A stretch of 64,000 nt of DNA from Thiofilum flexile DSM 14609. GTDB lineage: Bacteria > Pseudomonadota > Gammaproteobacteria > Thiotrichales > Thiotrichaceae. Where the stretch lies: assembly GCF_000380185.1 (NCBI RefSeq), contig NZ_KB904813.1:62001-126000 (forward strand), written 5' to 3'. Below, piece by piece: positions 9,820-18,229 of the stretch; position 1 is the stretch's first letter; each line of letters begins with the position of its first letter. Below the pieces are notes generated by a model. The model saw only the letters and a list, made by a program, of their open reading frames with translations. It made no database searches and was not told the origin of the DNA. The position numbers and the translations under genes were made by a program.

Positions 9820-10809
9820 ATGAGCTCACCGAATGCCTGCCAAGAGTTATCTTGTGTGGCAGCCGCTTTGCCGGATGTAGCCAAACAACCAAACTCAGAG
9901 CCACAAGGGACTCTCAATTGGGTAGGGATGAGTGAAATTGAATTGCCTGTATACATTCCTACCCCCACGCAACCTGCCATTCAAGTGCTCGCTCGTGTAC
10001 AGGCCTATGTCAATTTAATCGATCCCTTGAGCAAAGGGATTCATATGTCACGGCTATATTTAGCGCTGGATAATTACCTAGGCATGTCTGAACTAACACC
10101 TGCGCTATTAAAACAGGTAGTAGGGCAATTTGTAGAGTCACATCAAGGTTTAAGTGATGCTGCTTATTTAGAGTGTCGGCTAGATTATTATGAAAAGCGC
10201 CGTTCGTTAGTGACCGATAATCGGGGCTGGAAAAATTACCCAGTACGCATTATAGCCTCCTTGCGCCAAGGTCAATTTGAGCTAGAGCTTGCGGTAGAGG
10301 TTCCTTATTCTTCCACTTGCCCCTGCTCGGCTGCTCTCGCTCGCCAGCTCATTCAAGAAGGTTTCGAGGAGCAATTTGGTACGGCTGAACTGGTCAGCGC
10401 GCGTCAGGTTCATGATTGGTTAGGTACAGTGCAAGGGATTCGTGCCACCCCCCACAGTCAACGTAGTGTGGCTCAGGTGAAAGTGCGCTTAGCCCCTGAT
10501 ACCGAGCAATTACCAATTAGTGCATTGATTGATCAATTAGAAGCGGCACTACAAACGCCTGTACAAGCCGCTGTGAAGCGTGCCGATGAGCAAGAGTTTG
10601 CCCGTTTAAATGCGTCCAACTTAATGTTTTGTGAGGATGCAGCACGACGCTTAAAGGCGAAGCTACAGGATAATACGGCAGTGGTCGATTTTTGGATTCG
10701 GGTCAATCATATGGAAAGCCTTCATGCTCATGATGCGGTGGCGGTCGTGGTTAAAGGTGTTCCGCAGGGTTATCAGGATGATCCACGCGAATATGCTCAA
10801 CGCGCCTAG
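9820..10809 (+). CDS. folE2: GTP cyclohydrolase FolE2 (type IB)
   Basis: FolE2 converts GTP to 7,8-dihydroneopterin triphosphate, the first step of folate (and queuosine) synthesis, and can use metals other than zinc. The 329-residue length is within the family range once an N-terminal extension of about 30 residues is allowed for. The active-site cysteine region VPYSSTCPCSAALARQL is at about residues 165-181. TPHSQRSVAQVKV and the C-terminal NHMESLHAHDAVAV also match. An AGGAG ribosome site precedes the ATG. I see no Zur-like operator in the upstream 115 bp. Flanking hairpins suggest it is a single-gene transcript. Confidence 0.95.
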   Translation: MSSPNACQELSCVAAALPDVAKQPNSEPQGTLNWVGMSEIELPVYIPTPTQPAIQVLARVQAYVNLIDPLSKGIHMSRLYLALDNYLGMSELTPALLKQVVGQFVESHQGLSDAAYLECRLDYYEKRRSLVTDNRGWKNYPVRIIASLRQGQFELELAVEVPYSSTCPCSAALARQLIQEGFEEQFGTAELVSARQVHDWLGTVQGIRATPHSQRSVAQVKVRLAPDTEQLPISALIDQLEAALQTPVQAAVKRADEQEFARLNASNLMFCEDAARRLKAKLQDNTAVVDFWIRVNHMESLHAHDAVAVVVKGVPQGYQDDPREYAQRA

Positions 10810-10840
10810 GTTATTTGCTGTAATGAGCCGCAGCTAGTCG

Positions 10841-10872
10841 CTAGAGTGGGTGAGTGAATTTACCCACTCTAG
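10841..10872 (+). terminator. Hairpin downstream of folE2
   Basis: CTAGAGTGGGT and ACCCACTCTAG make a perfect 11-bp stem with a 10-nt loop starting 32 bp after the folE2 stop. There is no proper U-tract, so termination may be weak or factor-dependent. Confidence 0.55.
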
Positions 10873-10938
10873 GTATAAACTTCCTCTAGAGCTGTTAATT
10901 CGATAGCATCACTCATTTGATTCAATGGAGTTATAGTG

Positions 10939-11520
10939 ATGGCTCGCACTCCTTCTACTATGTTAGCCCTCGGTACAACCGCCCCTGATTTTTCCCTACC
11001 TGAGCCTAAGACCGATAAAATAGTGAGTCGCCACGACTTTCAAGGTCGACCGCTATTGGTGATGTTTATCTGTAATCATTGCCCCTATGTGATCCATATT
11101 CGCTCAGCCTTAGCGCAATTGACCGCTGAATTTCAGGCTCAAGGTGTAGGTGTTGTAGGGATTAATGCCAATGATGCGGAGGCTTATCCCGATGATTCAC
11201 CCGAACAAATGCAACTTGAGGTAGAACAAGTAGGGTATACCTTTCCCTATCTCTATGATGCAACGCAAGCAGTGGCTAAAGCCTATCAAGCGGCTTGTAC
11301 ACCGGATTTCTTTCTCTTCGATGCTGAGCATCGTTTGGTCTATCGCGGGCAATTTGATAATGCGCGTCCCCGCAATGAGGAACCTGTCACAGGTGCCGAT
11401 TTACGCCATGCCCTAGAGGCCGTTGTACAGCAACAACCCGTCACAACCGAGCAAAAAGCATCCTTAGGTTGCAATATTAAGTGGAAAGCCGGTAATGAAC
11501 CGGACTATTTTACTAGGTAA
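10939..11520 (+). CDS. Thioredoxin-like AhpC/TSA-family protein
   Basis: The protein of about 193 residues has the thioredoxin fold of the redoxin/AhpC-TSA group: APDFSLPEP at the start, then FICNHCPYVIHI near residue 48, a CxxC-type site typical of a widespread subfamily of thiol-disulfide proteins. AACTPDFFLFDAEHRLVYRGQFD carries the cis-proline region. There is no signal peptide, so it should be cytoplasmic. I prefer ATG 10939, eight bases after GGAG, over GTG 10936. The flotillin gene begins 5 bp downstream, which suggests cotranscription. The partner protein is unknown. Confidence 0.85.
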   Translation: MARTPSTMLALGTTAPDFSLPEPKTDKIVSRHDFQGRPLLVMFICNHCPYVIHIRSALAQLTAEFQAQGVGVVGINANDAEAYPDDSPEQMQLEVEQVGYTFPYLYDATQAVAKAYQAACTPDFFLFDAEHRLVYRGQFDNARPRNEEPVTGADLRHALEAVVQQQPVTTEQKASLGCNIKWKAGNEPDYFTR

Positions 11521-11525
11521 TACTC

Positions 11526-13070
11526 ATGGATAGTCTGACCTTATTCTTTATCATAGTACTAATGGTACTTTTGCTAGTCGTGGCTGCCATGGCTGCTTTT
11601 TATAAGCGTACTAGCAAAGATTTGTCTTTTGTGCGTACCGGATTTGGCGGTGAAAAAGTGGTGTTAAATGGTGGCGCTTTTGTGCTTCCGGTTATTCATG
11701 AAGCCACCCCGATTAATATGCAAACCATTGCGGTCAAAGTGGAGCGCTCCAATAAAGCGGCCTTAATTACTAAAGATCCGTTGCGCGTAGATGTGATGGC
11801 TGAGTTTCGCCTGAGCGTTCCCCCAGATCCAGATGCTATTTCTAAGGCAGCACGTACTTTGGGAACAATGACTATGTCACCTGAAAAAGTGCAAAAACTA
11901 GTCGAAGAGCAGTGTGTTGCCGCTTTACGTTCAGTCGCCTCTAATATGGAGCTACAGGAGTTACATCTAAAACGTAAAGATTTTGAGCGCAATGTAGAGC
12001 AAGCGGTTAATCAAGAATTTGAAAAAAACGGCTTAGAATTAGAATCAGTATCTTTAGTCCGTCTAGATCAAACCGCACGAGAATATTTTGATCCTAGCAA
12101 TGCGTTTGATGCGCAAGGATTGACTATTCTTGATCAAATTACCTCTGAAAATGAAAAGCGGCGTAATTTTATTTTACGTGAAAAAGAGGTAGAGATTCAG
12201 AAAAAAGACTTAGAAAGTGAAAAGAAAAAATTAGAATTAGATATGCAGGAATTTTTTGCTCAAAAAGAACGTGAAAAAGAAAAAGCCGAGCAAGAAGCTA
12301 AAATTACGCGTGAAATCGAAGAGATTAATTTTGCCAAAACGACTAAGATTGATATGGCAAGACGTGATATGGAGGTCACGCAAGCCCAACTAGATAAAAG
12401 CATAGCAGAGGCATGGATAGAGGCTGATAAGGTAAAGGCGCAAGCGGCTGCGGTAACCGAGGAGATTGGCACCGCCCGCGAAAAAGCCGAGGCAGAACGT
12501 AATCGCATCATTGAAATTATTAGTGCGGAAAAAGAAGCCGAGCGGCAGCGTATTATTGCTCAAGCTAATGCGCTATCAGAAGAGTTAGCAGCGAAAGCAG
12601 CGGAAATTCGTTATGGTATTGAAGCAGCCGGTAAGCGGGCTTTAAATGAGGCGGCTAATTTATTATCGAATGAACAAATTTCTATGCAGCTTAAATTAGA
12701 AATTGTTAAACAACTGCCTAATATCGTGCGTGAAAGTGTACGCCCCTTAGAAAATATTGAGGGTATTAAAATTATGCACCTTGATGGCTTAAATCAGGTG
12801 ATTGGGGGCGGTGGAGCCGGTGGATCAGGTGTGGGGGGAGCTAATCCTAATCCTTCTAGTAGTTTATCAGATCAGGTGGTGGACAGTGCTCTACGCTATC
12901 GAGCGCAATTGCCAATAGTTGAAAGCTTATTAAGTGAGGTGGGTTTGAAGGGTAACAGCCTAAATCAGTTAACGGAAGGGATACGTCAAGAGCTAAGCAC
13001 CAACCAAGACTCAGGTGTGAAACTGCCCCCTAAGAGCCAGTCCACACCTGAAGATCCCACTACGGATTAG
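11526..13070 (+). CDS. Flotillin-like SPFH-domain membrane protein
   Basis: The 514-residue protein has an N-terminal membrane anchor (residues 5-25). An SPFH/band-7 domain follows, to about residue 200 (RTGFGGEKVVLNGGAFVLPVIHE), then a long Glu/Lys/Ala-rich coiled coil (about 205-350), a flotillin-type C-terminus and a Gly-rich linker. It resembles bacterial flotillins (YqiK/FloA-like) that oligomerise at membrane microdomains. It follows the thioredoxin-like gene by 5 bp, and its stop overlaps that of the convergent ubiK by 4 bp. The cargo or role here is not known. Confidence 0.88.
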   Translation: MDSLTLFFIIVLMVLLLVVAAMAAFYKRTSKDLSFVRTGFGGEKVVLNGGAFVLPVIHEATPINMQTIAVKVERSNKAALITKDPLRVDVMAEFRLSVPPDPDAISKAARTLGTMTMSPEKVQKLVEEQCVAALRSVASNMELQELHLKRKDFERNVEQAVNQEFEKNGLELESVSLVRLDQTAREYFDPSNAFDAQGLTILDQITSENEKRRNFILREKEVEIQKKDLESEKKKLELDMQEFFAQKEREKEKAEQEAKITREIEEINFAKTTKIDMARRDMEVTQAQLDKSIAEAWIEADKVKAQAAAVTEEIGTAREKAEAERNRIIEIISAEKEAERQRIIAQANALSEELAAKAAEIRYGIEAAGKRALNEAANLLSNEQISMQLKLEIVKQLPNIVRESVRPLENIEGIKIMHLDGLNQVIGGGGAGGSGVGGANPNPSSSLSDQVVDSALRYRAQLPIVESLLSEVGLKGNSLNQLTEGIRQELSTNQDSGVKLPPKSQSTPEDPTTD

Positions 13071-13366
13071 GTAGGGGCGTTGGAAGTATCGTCCGTAGGA
13101 GTCGATTGAATCTCGTTTTTTGCCATTAAGCGAGATTCTAACTCAGCTACTTGTTGTTCGAGCGCTTCTAATTTTGCGCGAGTCCGTTGTAATACTGCCA
13201 TCTGAATGTCAAACTCTTCACGAGTGACTAGATTCATTTTATGTAATGTGCCTTCTAAAGCTTGTTTAGCTGTTTGTTCAAACTCGTGTTGCATGGTTTT
13301 CAGCGGCTCAGGTAGAGCGCTAGAGAGTCCACGGATGACCGATTCAAACGGATTAAGGCTAGACAT
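13067..13366 (-). CDS. ubiK: Ubiquinone biosynthesis accessory factor UbiK
   Basis: The 99-residue protein fits the UbiK (YqiC/BMFP) family. It has an amphipathic N-terminal helix, the phrase LVTREEFDIQMAVLQRTR near residue 45, and a C-terminal coiled coil (ALEQQVAELESRL). UbiK trimerises and works with UbiJ in the aerobic ubiquinone synthesis complex. An AAGGAG ribosome site lies before the start. Its 3' end overlaps the flotillin stop by 4 bp on the other strand. Confidence 0.9.
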   Translation of the reverse strand: MSSLNPFESVIRGLSSALPEPLKTMQHEFEQTAKQALEGTLHKMNLVTREEFDIQMAVLQRTRAKLEALEQQVAELESRLMAKNEIQSTPTDDTSNAPT

Positions 13367-13390
13367 AACAAACTCCTTAGGCTAGGTATT

Positions 13391-14299
13391 TCATTCAATA
13401 GGTTCGTGAATTTCTCCATCGGATAGTTCGTCTCTGAGAAACTCAATTAAGCGTTTGATTTTAGCAGGTAAGAAGTTACGGCTAGCATAAATCGCATAAG
13501 CATTTAACTCTTCCATTTCATAATCGGCTAAAACAGGTACAATCGCACCAGATTGTAGCGCTTCCTCAGCAATAAAGTCAGGCAATATACCAATCCCGTG
13601 ATGCTCTAAAATAGCAGTTAGGATCATATCACCGTTATTAACTCTAAATTGTCCACGTGGAACAACTTCATACTCAGTTTTATTTTGTTTGAATAACCAA
13701 CGATCTTTACGATTGATTTGATTATACTCTAAACAATTATGTTTACTTAAATCCGCAGGCGTTTGTGGGATACCGTGTTTCTCTAAATATTGTGGTGTAG
13801 CACAACATATCAGTTTAACACTGGCTAAGCGCTGGGCAACTACTGAAGAGTCCGGTAGTTTACCAATACGAATAATTAAATCGTATTCACTATTATGCAC
13901 ATCGATAAAATGATCATCTAAGTGCAGAGTAATATTAATATTGGGGTGTTCTTGTTGGAACTGTACCAATAATTTAGACAGTTTATTAATGCTAAAAGAT
14001 AGGGGCGCATTAATACGGATATCGCCCAATAGGTGCTCACTAGTGGAAATTACATTTTCCTCTAAATGATATAACTCATCTAAAATATGCTTCCCACGCT
14101 GATAATAGATATTACCGGCTTCAGTAAGACTTAAATGGCGAGTATTGCGATTCAGTAGACGGACTCCTAGACGCTCCTCCACGGCACGGATACGTTTACT
14201 GACGGCGGCGACGGTAACGCCTTTCTTTTCGGCGGCGGCGGTTAATGTGCCAGCATCGGCAACCTCAATTAACCAAAATAGATCATCAAATTGACTCAT
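13391..14299 (-). CDS. LysR-family transcriptional regulator
   Basis: This is a standard 302-residue LysR regulator. The N-terminal winged helix-turn-helix (LTAAAEKKGVTVAAVSKRIRAVEERLGVRLLNR, residues 16-48) is followed by the LysR substrate-binding domain (DIRINAPLSFSINKL and onward). The form of the effector domain suits the CrgA/DsdC-like subgroup common in Proteobacteria. It has no divergent partner gene, so its target is not apparent. Its stop is 24 bp from the ubiK start on the same strand. Confidence 0.9.
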   Translation of the reverse strand: MSQFDDLFWLIEVADAGTLTAAAEKKGVTVAAVSKRIRAVEERLGVRLLNRNTRHLSLTEAGNIYYQRGKHILDELYHLEENVISTSEHLLGDIRINAPLSFSINKLSKLLVQFQQEHPNINITLHLDDHFIDVHNSEYDLIIRIGKLPDSSVVAQRLASVKLICCATPQYLEKHGIPQTPADLSKHNCLEYNQINRKDRWLFKQNKTEYEVVPRGQFRVNNGDMILTAILEHHGIGILPDFIAEEALQSGAIVPVLADYEMEELNAYAIYASRNFLPAKIKRLIEFLRDELSDGEIHEPIE

Positions 14300-14595
14300 A
14301 CACTAATTATTTCACTAGGTTGTTAGTAATGGATGGGTGAAAATAGATTTTCAGTCATCAATTGAAAGGGGTTGACACACTCTTGATAATTGGACTGAAA
14401 ACCTTGGCTAAACAGTCAAGTTTAGCCCATATGCTCCTTTAAAATTAAGGAGGGGTTTAGTATGCCATGATACGCGTTAGAACTAAACGCTACTGTAATG
14501 CTATGATTAGATAGTATATGACATACTTCACAAATTAACATGTAAGCGGTAGAAGTGTAGGGTAGTTAGCTTAATAACTAGGCGTTAATTAGGGG
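14300..14595. other. Gene-free spacer with several inverted repeats
   Basis: No credible ORF lies in these 296 bases. They hold consecutive inverted repeats: 14348-14356 with 14393-14401 (9-bp arms, TTTTCAGTC), 14406-14413 with 14420-14427 (8-bp arms, 6-nt loop), and a short CTCCTT/AAGGAG pair at about 14436-14453. The second lies beyond the gspN stop and, read on the minus strand, is followed by AAGGTTTTC. Confidence 0.6.
14406..14427 (-). terminator. Candidate terminator of the gspKLMN transcript
   Basis: GGCTAAAC and GTTTAGCC form a perfect 8-bp stem with a 6-nt loop. On the minus strand it lies about 170 bp beyond gspN and is followed by a short T-run (AAGGTTTTC). The distance from the stop makes the assignment uncertain. 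Confidence 0.35.
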
Positions 14596-15393
14596 CTATT
14601 TCCGTAGAAAAGTAGGTAAAATAACTTCGCCTTCTAATACTTGGCGATAAGTACCATCTGCTTGTGGCATACCAAACAGCATATCTAAATTCTGGCGCAG
14701 ACGAGGATTAGTTTCGGGAGTGGCATGAATGACAGTCTCTACTTGGTAATGTCCATTGGGTGTTAGATTTAATTGGCTACCCGTAATATCAATGCTGGTT
14801 TGTTCTGAGGTGGCAAATCCTTTGATACCGGTTTCATCTCCCGTCAGTGCCATTTTGAAGGCTTTGCCTAAATTCATAGGCACACCGGTTAGTGTTTCAG
14901 GATTATCCCAACGAATTTGGCCTGTAAATTGGGGCAAATTTTGAGGTGACCAAGTGAAATCAAAGGCATTACCACGCAGTTGGCCTGCTAAATTCGGAAT
15001 AATAACGGCATAATCGGGGGCAAGTGATTTTACCACATTAGCCGGCAAATCCCATTCTAAGGTTTGACATTGCACCTGAGTGCGCCAGTTAAATCCACAA
15101 TTGCCCTGAGCATTACCCCCTAAGGTTTGTATTTGCCACTGAAAAGCAAGTTGACCCTGTAATAATAAGCGTGGTTGAAAATCCCAGCTAAATTGCCGAA
15201 TCATTGGGCTATTAGGGGCGGGGAGCTGAATATTATAAGCCTCTCCCTGCCATAATAAACCCTTGACCCCACCGACTTGTAAACCTTCTGGTTTAGGTAG
15301 GTAAGGCCAAATGACGCTAAGGGGGGCTAGCATCACTAGGCTAAGCCCATAACTCAATAAGCCGATCAATAAAAATAGCAGTATTTTTTTCAT
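14596..15393 (-). CDS. gspN: Type II secretion system protein N
   Basis: The 265-residue protein has an N-terminal membrane anchor (residues 4-24). A beta-rich periplasmic domain follows with the GspN signatures GLQVGGVKGLLWQGEAYNI near residue 38 and LAGQLRGNAFDFTWSP in the middle. GspN is an optional component of the type II secretion system, the machine that moves folded periplasmic proteins across the outer membrane. It is last in the minus-strand K-L-M-N series and overlaps gspM by 4 bp. Confidence 0.88.
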   Translation of the reverse strand: MKKILLFLLIGLLSYGLSLVMLAPLSVIWPYLPKPEGLQVGGVKGLLWQGEAYNIQLPAPNSPMIRQFSWDFQPRLLLQGQLAFQWQIQTLGGNAQGNCGFNWRTQVQCQTLEWDLPANVVKSLAPDYAVIIPNLAGQLRGNAFDFTWSPQNLPQFTGQIRWDNPETLTGVPMNLGKAFKMALTGDETGIKGFATSEQTSIDITGSQLNLTPNGHYQVETVIHATPETNPRLRQNLDMLFGMPQADGTYRQVLEGEVILPTFLRK

Positions 15394-15872
15394 CGTTGTA
15401 GGGTGATATTGGCATTAACCAAGCCGTTATCACGAGTAGGGGTTATATTAAATTGTACCGCATAGGCCTGATGATGCAGCTCTAGCGCACCTAATAAAGA
15501 AGCAATCTGATTAAAAGGGGCTTTTTGTAAGCGTAAATTAACAGCTCCTGTGGCGGTTTCACTTTGGCTGAGCAAAATATCAGGCCGATCTAATGCATAG
15601 CGTTTTAATAAAGGCTCTACAACATAAGCCAGCTTTCCATTACTAGCAGATGGGAGAGTGCTAGGTTGAGATTGTGAGGCGATCAGCGGGGCTAATTGTG
15701 CGAGTTGTGCTTGATAGGCCAGTGCATCGGCATGGCTCTGATCTAGCTCTTTTTTATAGTTTAATAAGGGGGTGACGGCGTAAAACCATATTACGGTAGC
15801 AAGTATCAAAAGACTGCCAATAATCACCCATAAACGCTCACGCGGAGCAAGAGTATACCACCATGCTTTCAT
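15390..15872 (-). CDS. gspM: Type II secretion system protein M
   Basis: The 160-residue protein has the GspM layout. A short cytoplasmic start (TLAPRERLW) precedes one transmembrane segment (residues 17-34), a coiled coil and a small ferredoxin-like periplasmic domain. GspM pairs with GspL in the inner-membrane assembly platform. It overlaps both gspL and gspN by 4 bp, indicating translational coupling. The start PRERLW is a family hallmark. Confidence 0.88.
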   Translation of the reverse strand: MKAWWYTLAPRERLWVIIGSLLILATVIWFYAVTPLLNYKKELDQSHADALAYQAQLAQLAPLIASQSQPSTLPSASNGKLAYVVEPLLKRYALDRPDILLSQSETATGAVNLRLQKAPFNQIASLLGALELHHQAYAVQFNITPTRDNGLVNANITLQR

Positions 15873-17098
15873 CCAACAGGCTCCGCTATAAGATTAAATT
15901 CACCCACCACTTTATTCGCATCGCGCTGGTAATTAATATTAACCTCGCGCTTTAAAGCCAGGCTTAGTACTTTTTCTAGCTCTGGAATGACGGCGGTAGA
16001 TTCTGAGGTAAAGCGTATAGTGAGTTTATTTTGATTCCAATTAATGCTTTGTAAAGTAATAGGTTGTTGCGGTAATACTTGAGCTAATATTTTTAATAAA
16101 GGTAAAGCACTCGGTGAGCTATTCGCGGTATTATTGAGCTGGAGTTTTTTTACCTCGGCATTAATTAATGAGCCGAAATTTAAATCGGGATCGATCTCTC
16201 TGGCTTGGGGGAAAAGTGTTTTAAATTGGGCAATATTTTGTACTTGTAGTGCATCAGTTTCGCTTTGTAAATTACGGATTTCCAGCCCTTGTAAGGTGAG
16301 GGCTATCATAGCCGTTACCGCACCAACCCAAGCGACCCCTTGCCATTTTTGCCATATATTAGCGAGTTGCGAGTGTGCTTGTGTTTTAAAACCCTTCATT
16401 ACATTAAGCGGTAAGGCGCTTTGAATATCAGTAGCTTGCAGCAGTTGTGTTTGTGCTATTGCATCATAGGCCAGCACAAGCTGTGGCGTGTCTGGAATAG
16501 GCGGGGTATGCTCTAACACCCGTAGGTGGATGGGCTGTTCTTCCGTACCTTGTGTGAGCCATTGATTGAGCTGTAAAGGCCATGTACTAGCCGAGGTATA
16601 ATAACCAGCAGTCGCCGTTTGTCTTACCCACAGACCCTGCTTACCCAACCACGCGGTTTGATACCCATCCGTAACAGGCAACGCCATGAAATCTGGCAAG
16701 ATAGCGGTGGGCACAATCCCATTATGATGTAAAAAATCCAACCATAATTGCAGGCGAGCATGTTCAATGATCGCGACCTGATATAACCCTTCCTCACTAT
16801 TTAAACTGTAATGGGCATAGTGTTGTTCCTCAGGATCGCTCATGAGTTGCTCTTCTAAGGCAAAGGGCAAAGCTTGGGCAAGCTGGCGTTGATTACGAGT
16901 TTTCAGTGTTACCGTGGTAATCAGTACTTCACGACTAGGAATTAGTACGACAATTTGGCGTGACTGTTTCAACAGTGCCGGTACATGTTCCCATGGAGCA
17001 CTTTGCCAAGACGCATTCTCCTCCTTGTTTAGCAGGGCATAATCTAGCTCTAATGGCTCAGGCGCAGTCAGGCGCAACACTAGCATAATCTTGCTCAT
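15869..17098 (-). CDS. gspL: Type II secretion system protein L
   Basis: The 409-residue protein has an actin-like cytoplasmic domain (about residues 1-235; IVVLIPSREVLITTV, QALPFALEEQLMSDPEEQHYAH). A transmembrane segment lies around residue 255 and a periplasmic ferredoxin-like GspL domain follows. GspL links the secretion ATPase GspE to the assembly platform. Length and layout are normal for GspL. It sits 12 bp after gspK. A second, differently built GspL/PilN-like gene occurs at 54.06 kb. Confidence 0.9.
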   Translation of the reverse strand: MSKIMLVLRLTAPEPLELDYALLNKEENASWQSAPWEHVPALLKQSRQIVVLIPSREVLITTVTLKTRNQRQLAQALPFALEEQLMSDPEEQHYAHYSLNSEEGLYQVAIIEHARLQLWLDFLHHNGIVPTAILPDFMALPVTDGYQTAWLGKQGLWVRQTATAGYYTSASTWPLQLNQWLTQGTEEQPIHLRVLEHTPPIPDTPQLVLAYDAIAQTQLLQATDIQSALPLNVMKGFKTQAHSQLANIWQKWQGVAWVGAVTAMIALTLQGLEIRNLQSETDALQVQNIAQFKTLFPQAREIDPDLNFGSLINAEVKKLQLNNTANSSPSALPLLKILAQVLPQQPITLQSINWNQNKLTIRFTSESTAVIPELEKVLSLALKREVNINYQRDANKVVGEFNLIAEPVG

Positions 17099-17110
17099 GG
17101 CTTTATTAGG

Positions 17111-18220
17111 CTATATAGAGGAGTTAAACAGAGTGGTTTCATCAGCCGCCTTAGTGTGCTCCGTTGTGTACTCAAATCGGCGCATTAAAATATGAATCTC
17201 TCCCGTATCGGTACGTTCTAATAAAGTTACGGTATTAAGACGTACCACACCAATTTTTATAAGCCCACGTAGACGAAAATAATGCGAAGTGACACCAAAA
17301 ACATCAGACCATTGTAGTGAGTTAAATTCTTCACCTTTAGCCGCTTCATTATCTTTAGCAGGTTTGTAGTCAGGGTTAGGAACTATAGATTTAAAGGCTT
17401 CCTTTAAATTAGTACTGTTATTAGCGATAAAACTATTTAGGCTATTTTGATCAAAGGGTTGTGCCTGACGTGTGCTGAGAATAGCCTCTACATCGTCAGG
17501 TACTAAAGCCGCTAATAAGGCCTCTGATGCGGTATTAATATTAATTTTAGTAAAGGTTTCACTAGGTAAGGCTGTCGCTGTGGTGATTTTTAAGAGCTCA
17601 TCTAATTTTTCACGTGTTTCTTCAGGAGCTAGTGAATCAAGGCGCACTAAAAATAATTCACTCGGATCGGTAAAGGGTTGATTGGCCGCAAAATAAGCGG
17701 GGGTACGGGTTAGATAAAAATCAGCCTCAGCACTATTATTATTGCGCGTGGTAGTATCCTTATCCATCCAGTCGGTCACACTAAACCGAAAATAGTCCGG
17801 CAAGCTTTGTGCTTCAAGCAGCTTAGCAAATAAGGTTTGGCCTAAATCGGTGAGCTTATCCTCTTTGTTTAATAAGGTATTGAGATTAAATAAGCCCTGT
17901 AAGTCCTCAATCCTACCAGAAAAGCTACCAATGACGGTCTCACCGTCTTGAATAGGCAGTTCTGGTAAGGGAATAGCCCAAGTATCCGTGAGGCTATCGG
18001 TTTCATTGAGTTTTAAATCGCGCTGTAGCCATAAGCCTGCCATTTGCTCAATACCACTGCTGTATTGATAGGCGCGTTCGAGTTGCTGCATATTATTTTG
18101 AATTTTTACATCATAATGCTGGGTACTAATAACCGCCGCCGCTATCATTACAGCGATAGACATCACTAATAACGCAGTGAGTAAAGCAATTCCCTGTTGA
18201 GTATGCGGCAGCTTAGGCAT
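17111..18220 (-). CDS. gspK: Type II secretion system minor pseudopilin K
   Basis: The 369-residue protein opens with a prepilin-type signal (QQGIALLTALLVMSIAVMIAA) that the prepilin peptidase would cut after the glycine. A large GspK domain follows (IEDLQGLFNLNTLL; FSVTDWMDKD; INTASEALLAALVPDDVEAIL). GspK caps the pseudopilus tip with GspI and GspJ. The GspG-J pseudopilin genes and gspE/F are not adjacent here, since slt and rsgA precede it. Confidence 0.9.
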   Translation of the reverse strand: MPKLPHTQQGIALLTALLVMSIAVMIAAAVISTQHYDVKIQNNMQQLERAYQYSSGIEQMAGLWLQRDLKLNETDSLTDTWAIPLPELPIQDGETVIGSFSGRIEDLQGLFNLNTLLNKEDKLTDLGQTLFAKLLEAQSLPDYFRFSVTDWMDKDTTTRNNNSAEADFYLTRTPAYFAANQPFTDPSELFLVRLDSLAPEETREKLDELLKITTATALPSETFTKININTASEALLAALVPDDVEAILSTRQAQPFDQNSLNSFIANNSTNLKEAFKSIVPNPDYKPAKDNEAAKGEEFNSLQWSDVFGVTSHYFRLRGLIKIGVVRLNTVTLLERTDTGEIHILMRRFEYTTEHTKAADETTLFNSSI

Positions 18221-18229
18221 AGAGGCTCT

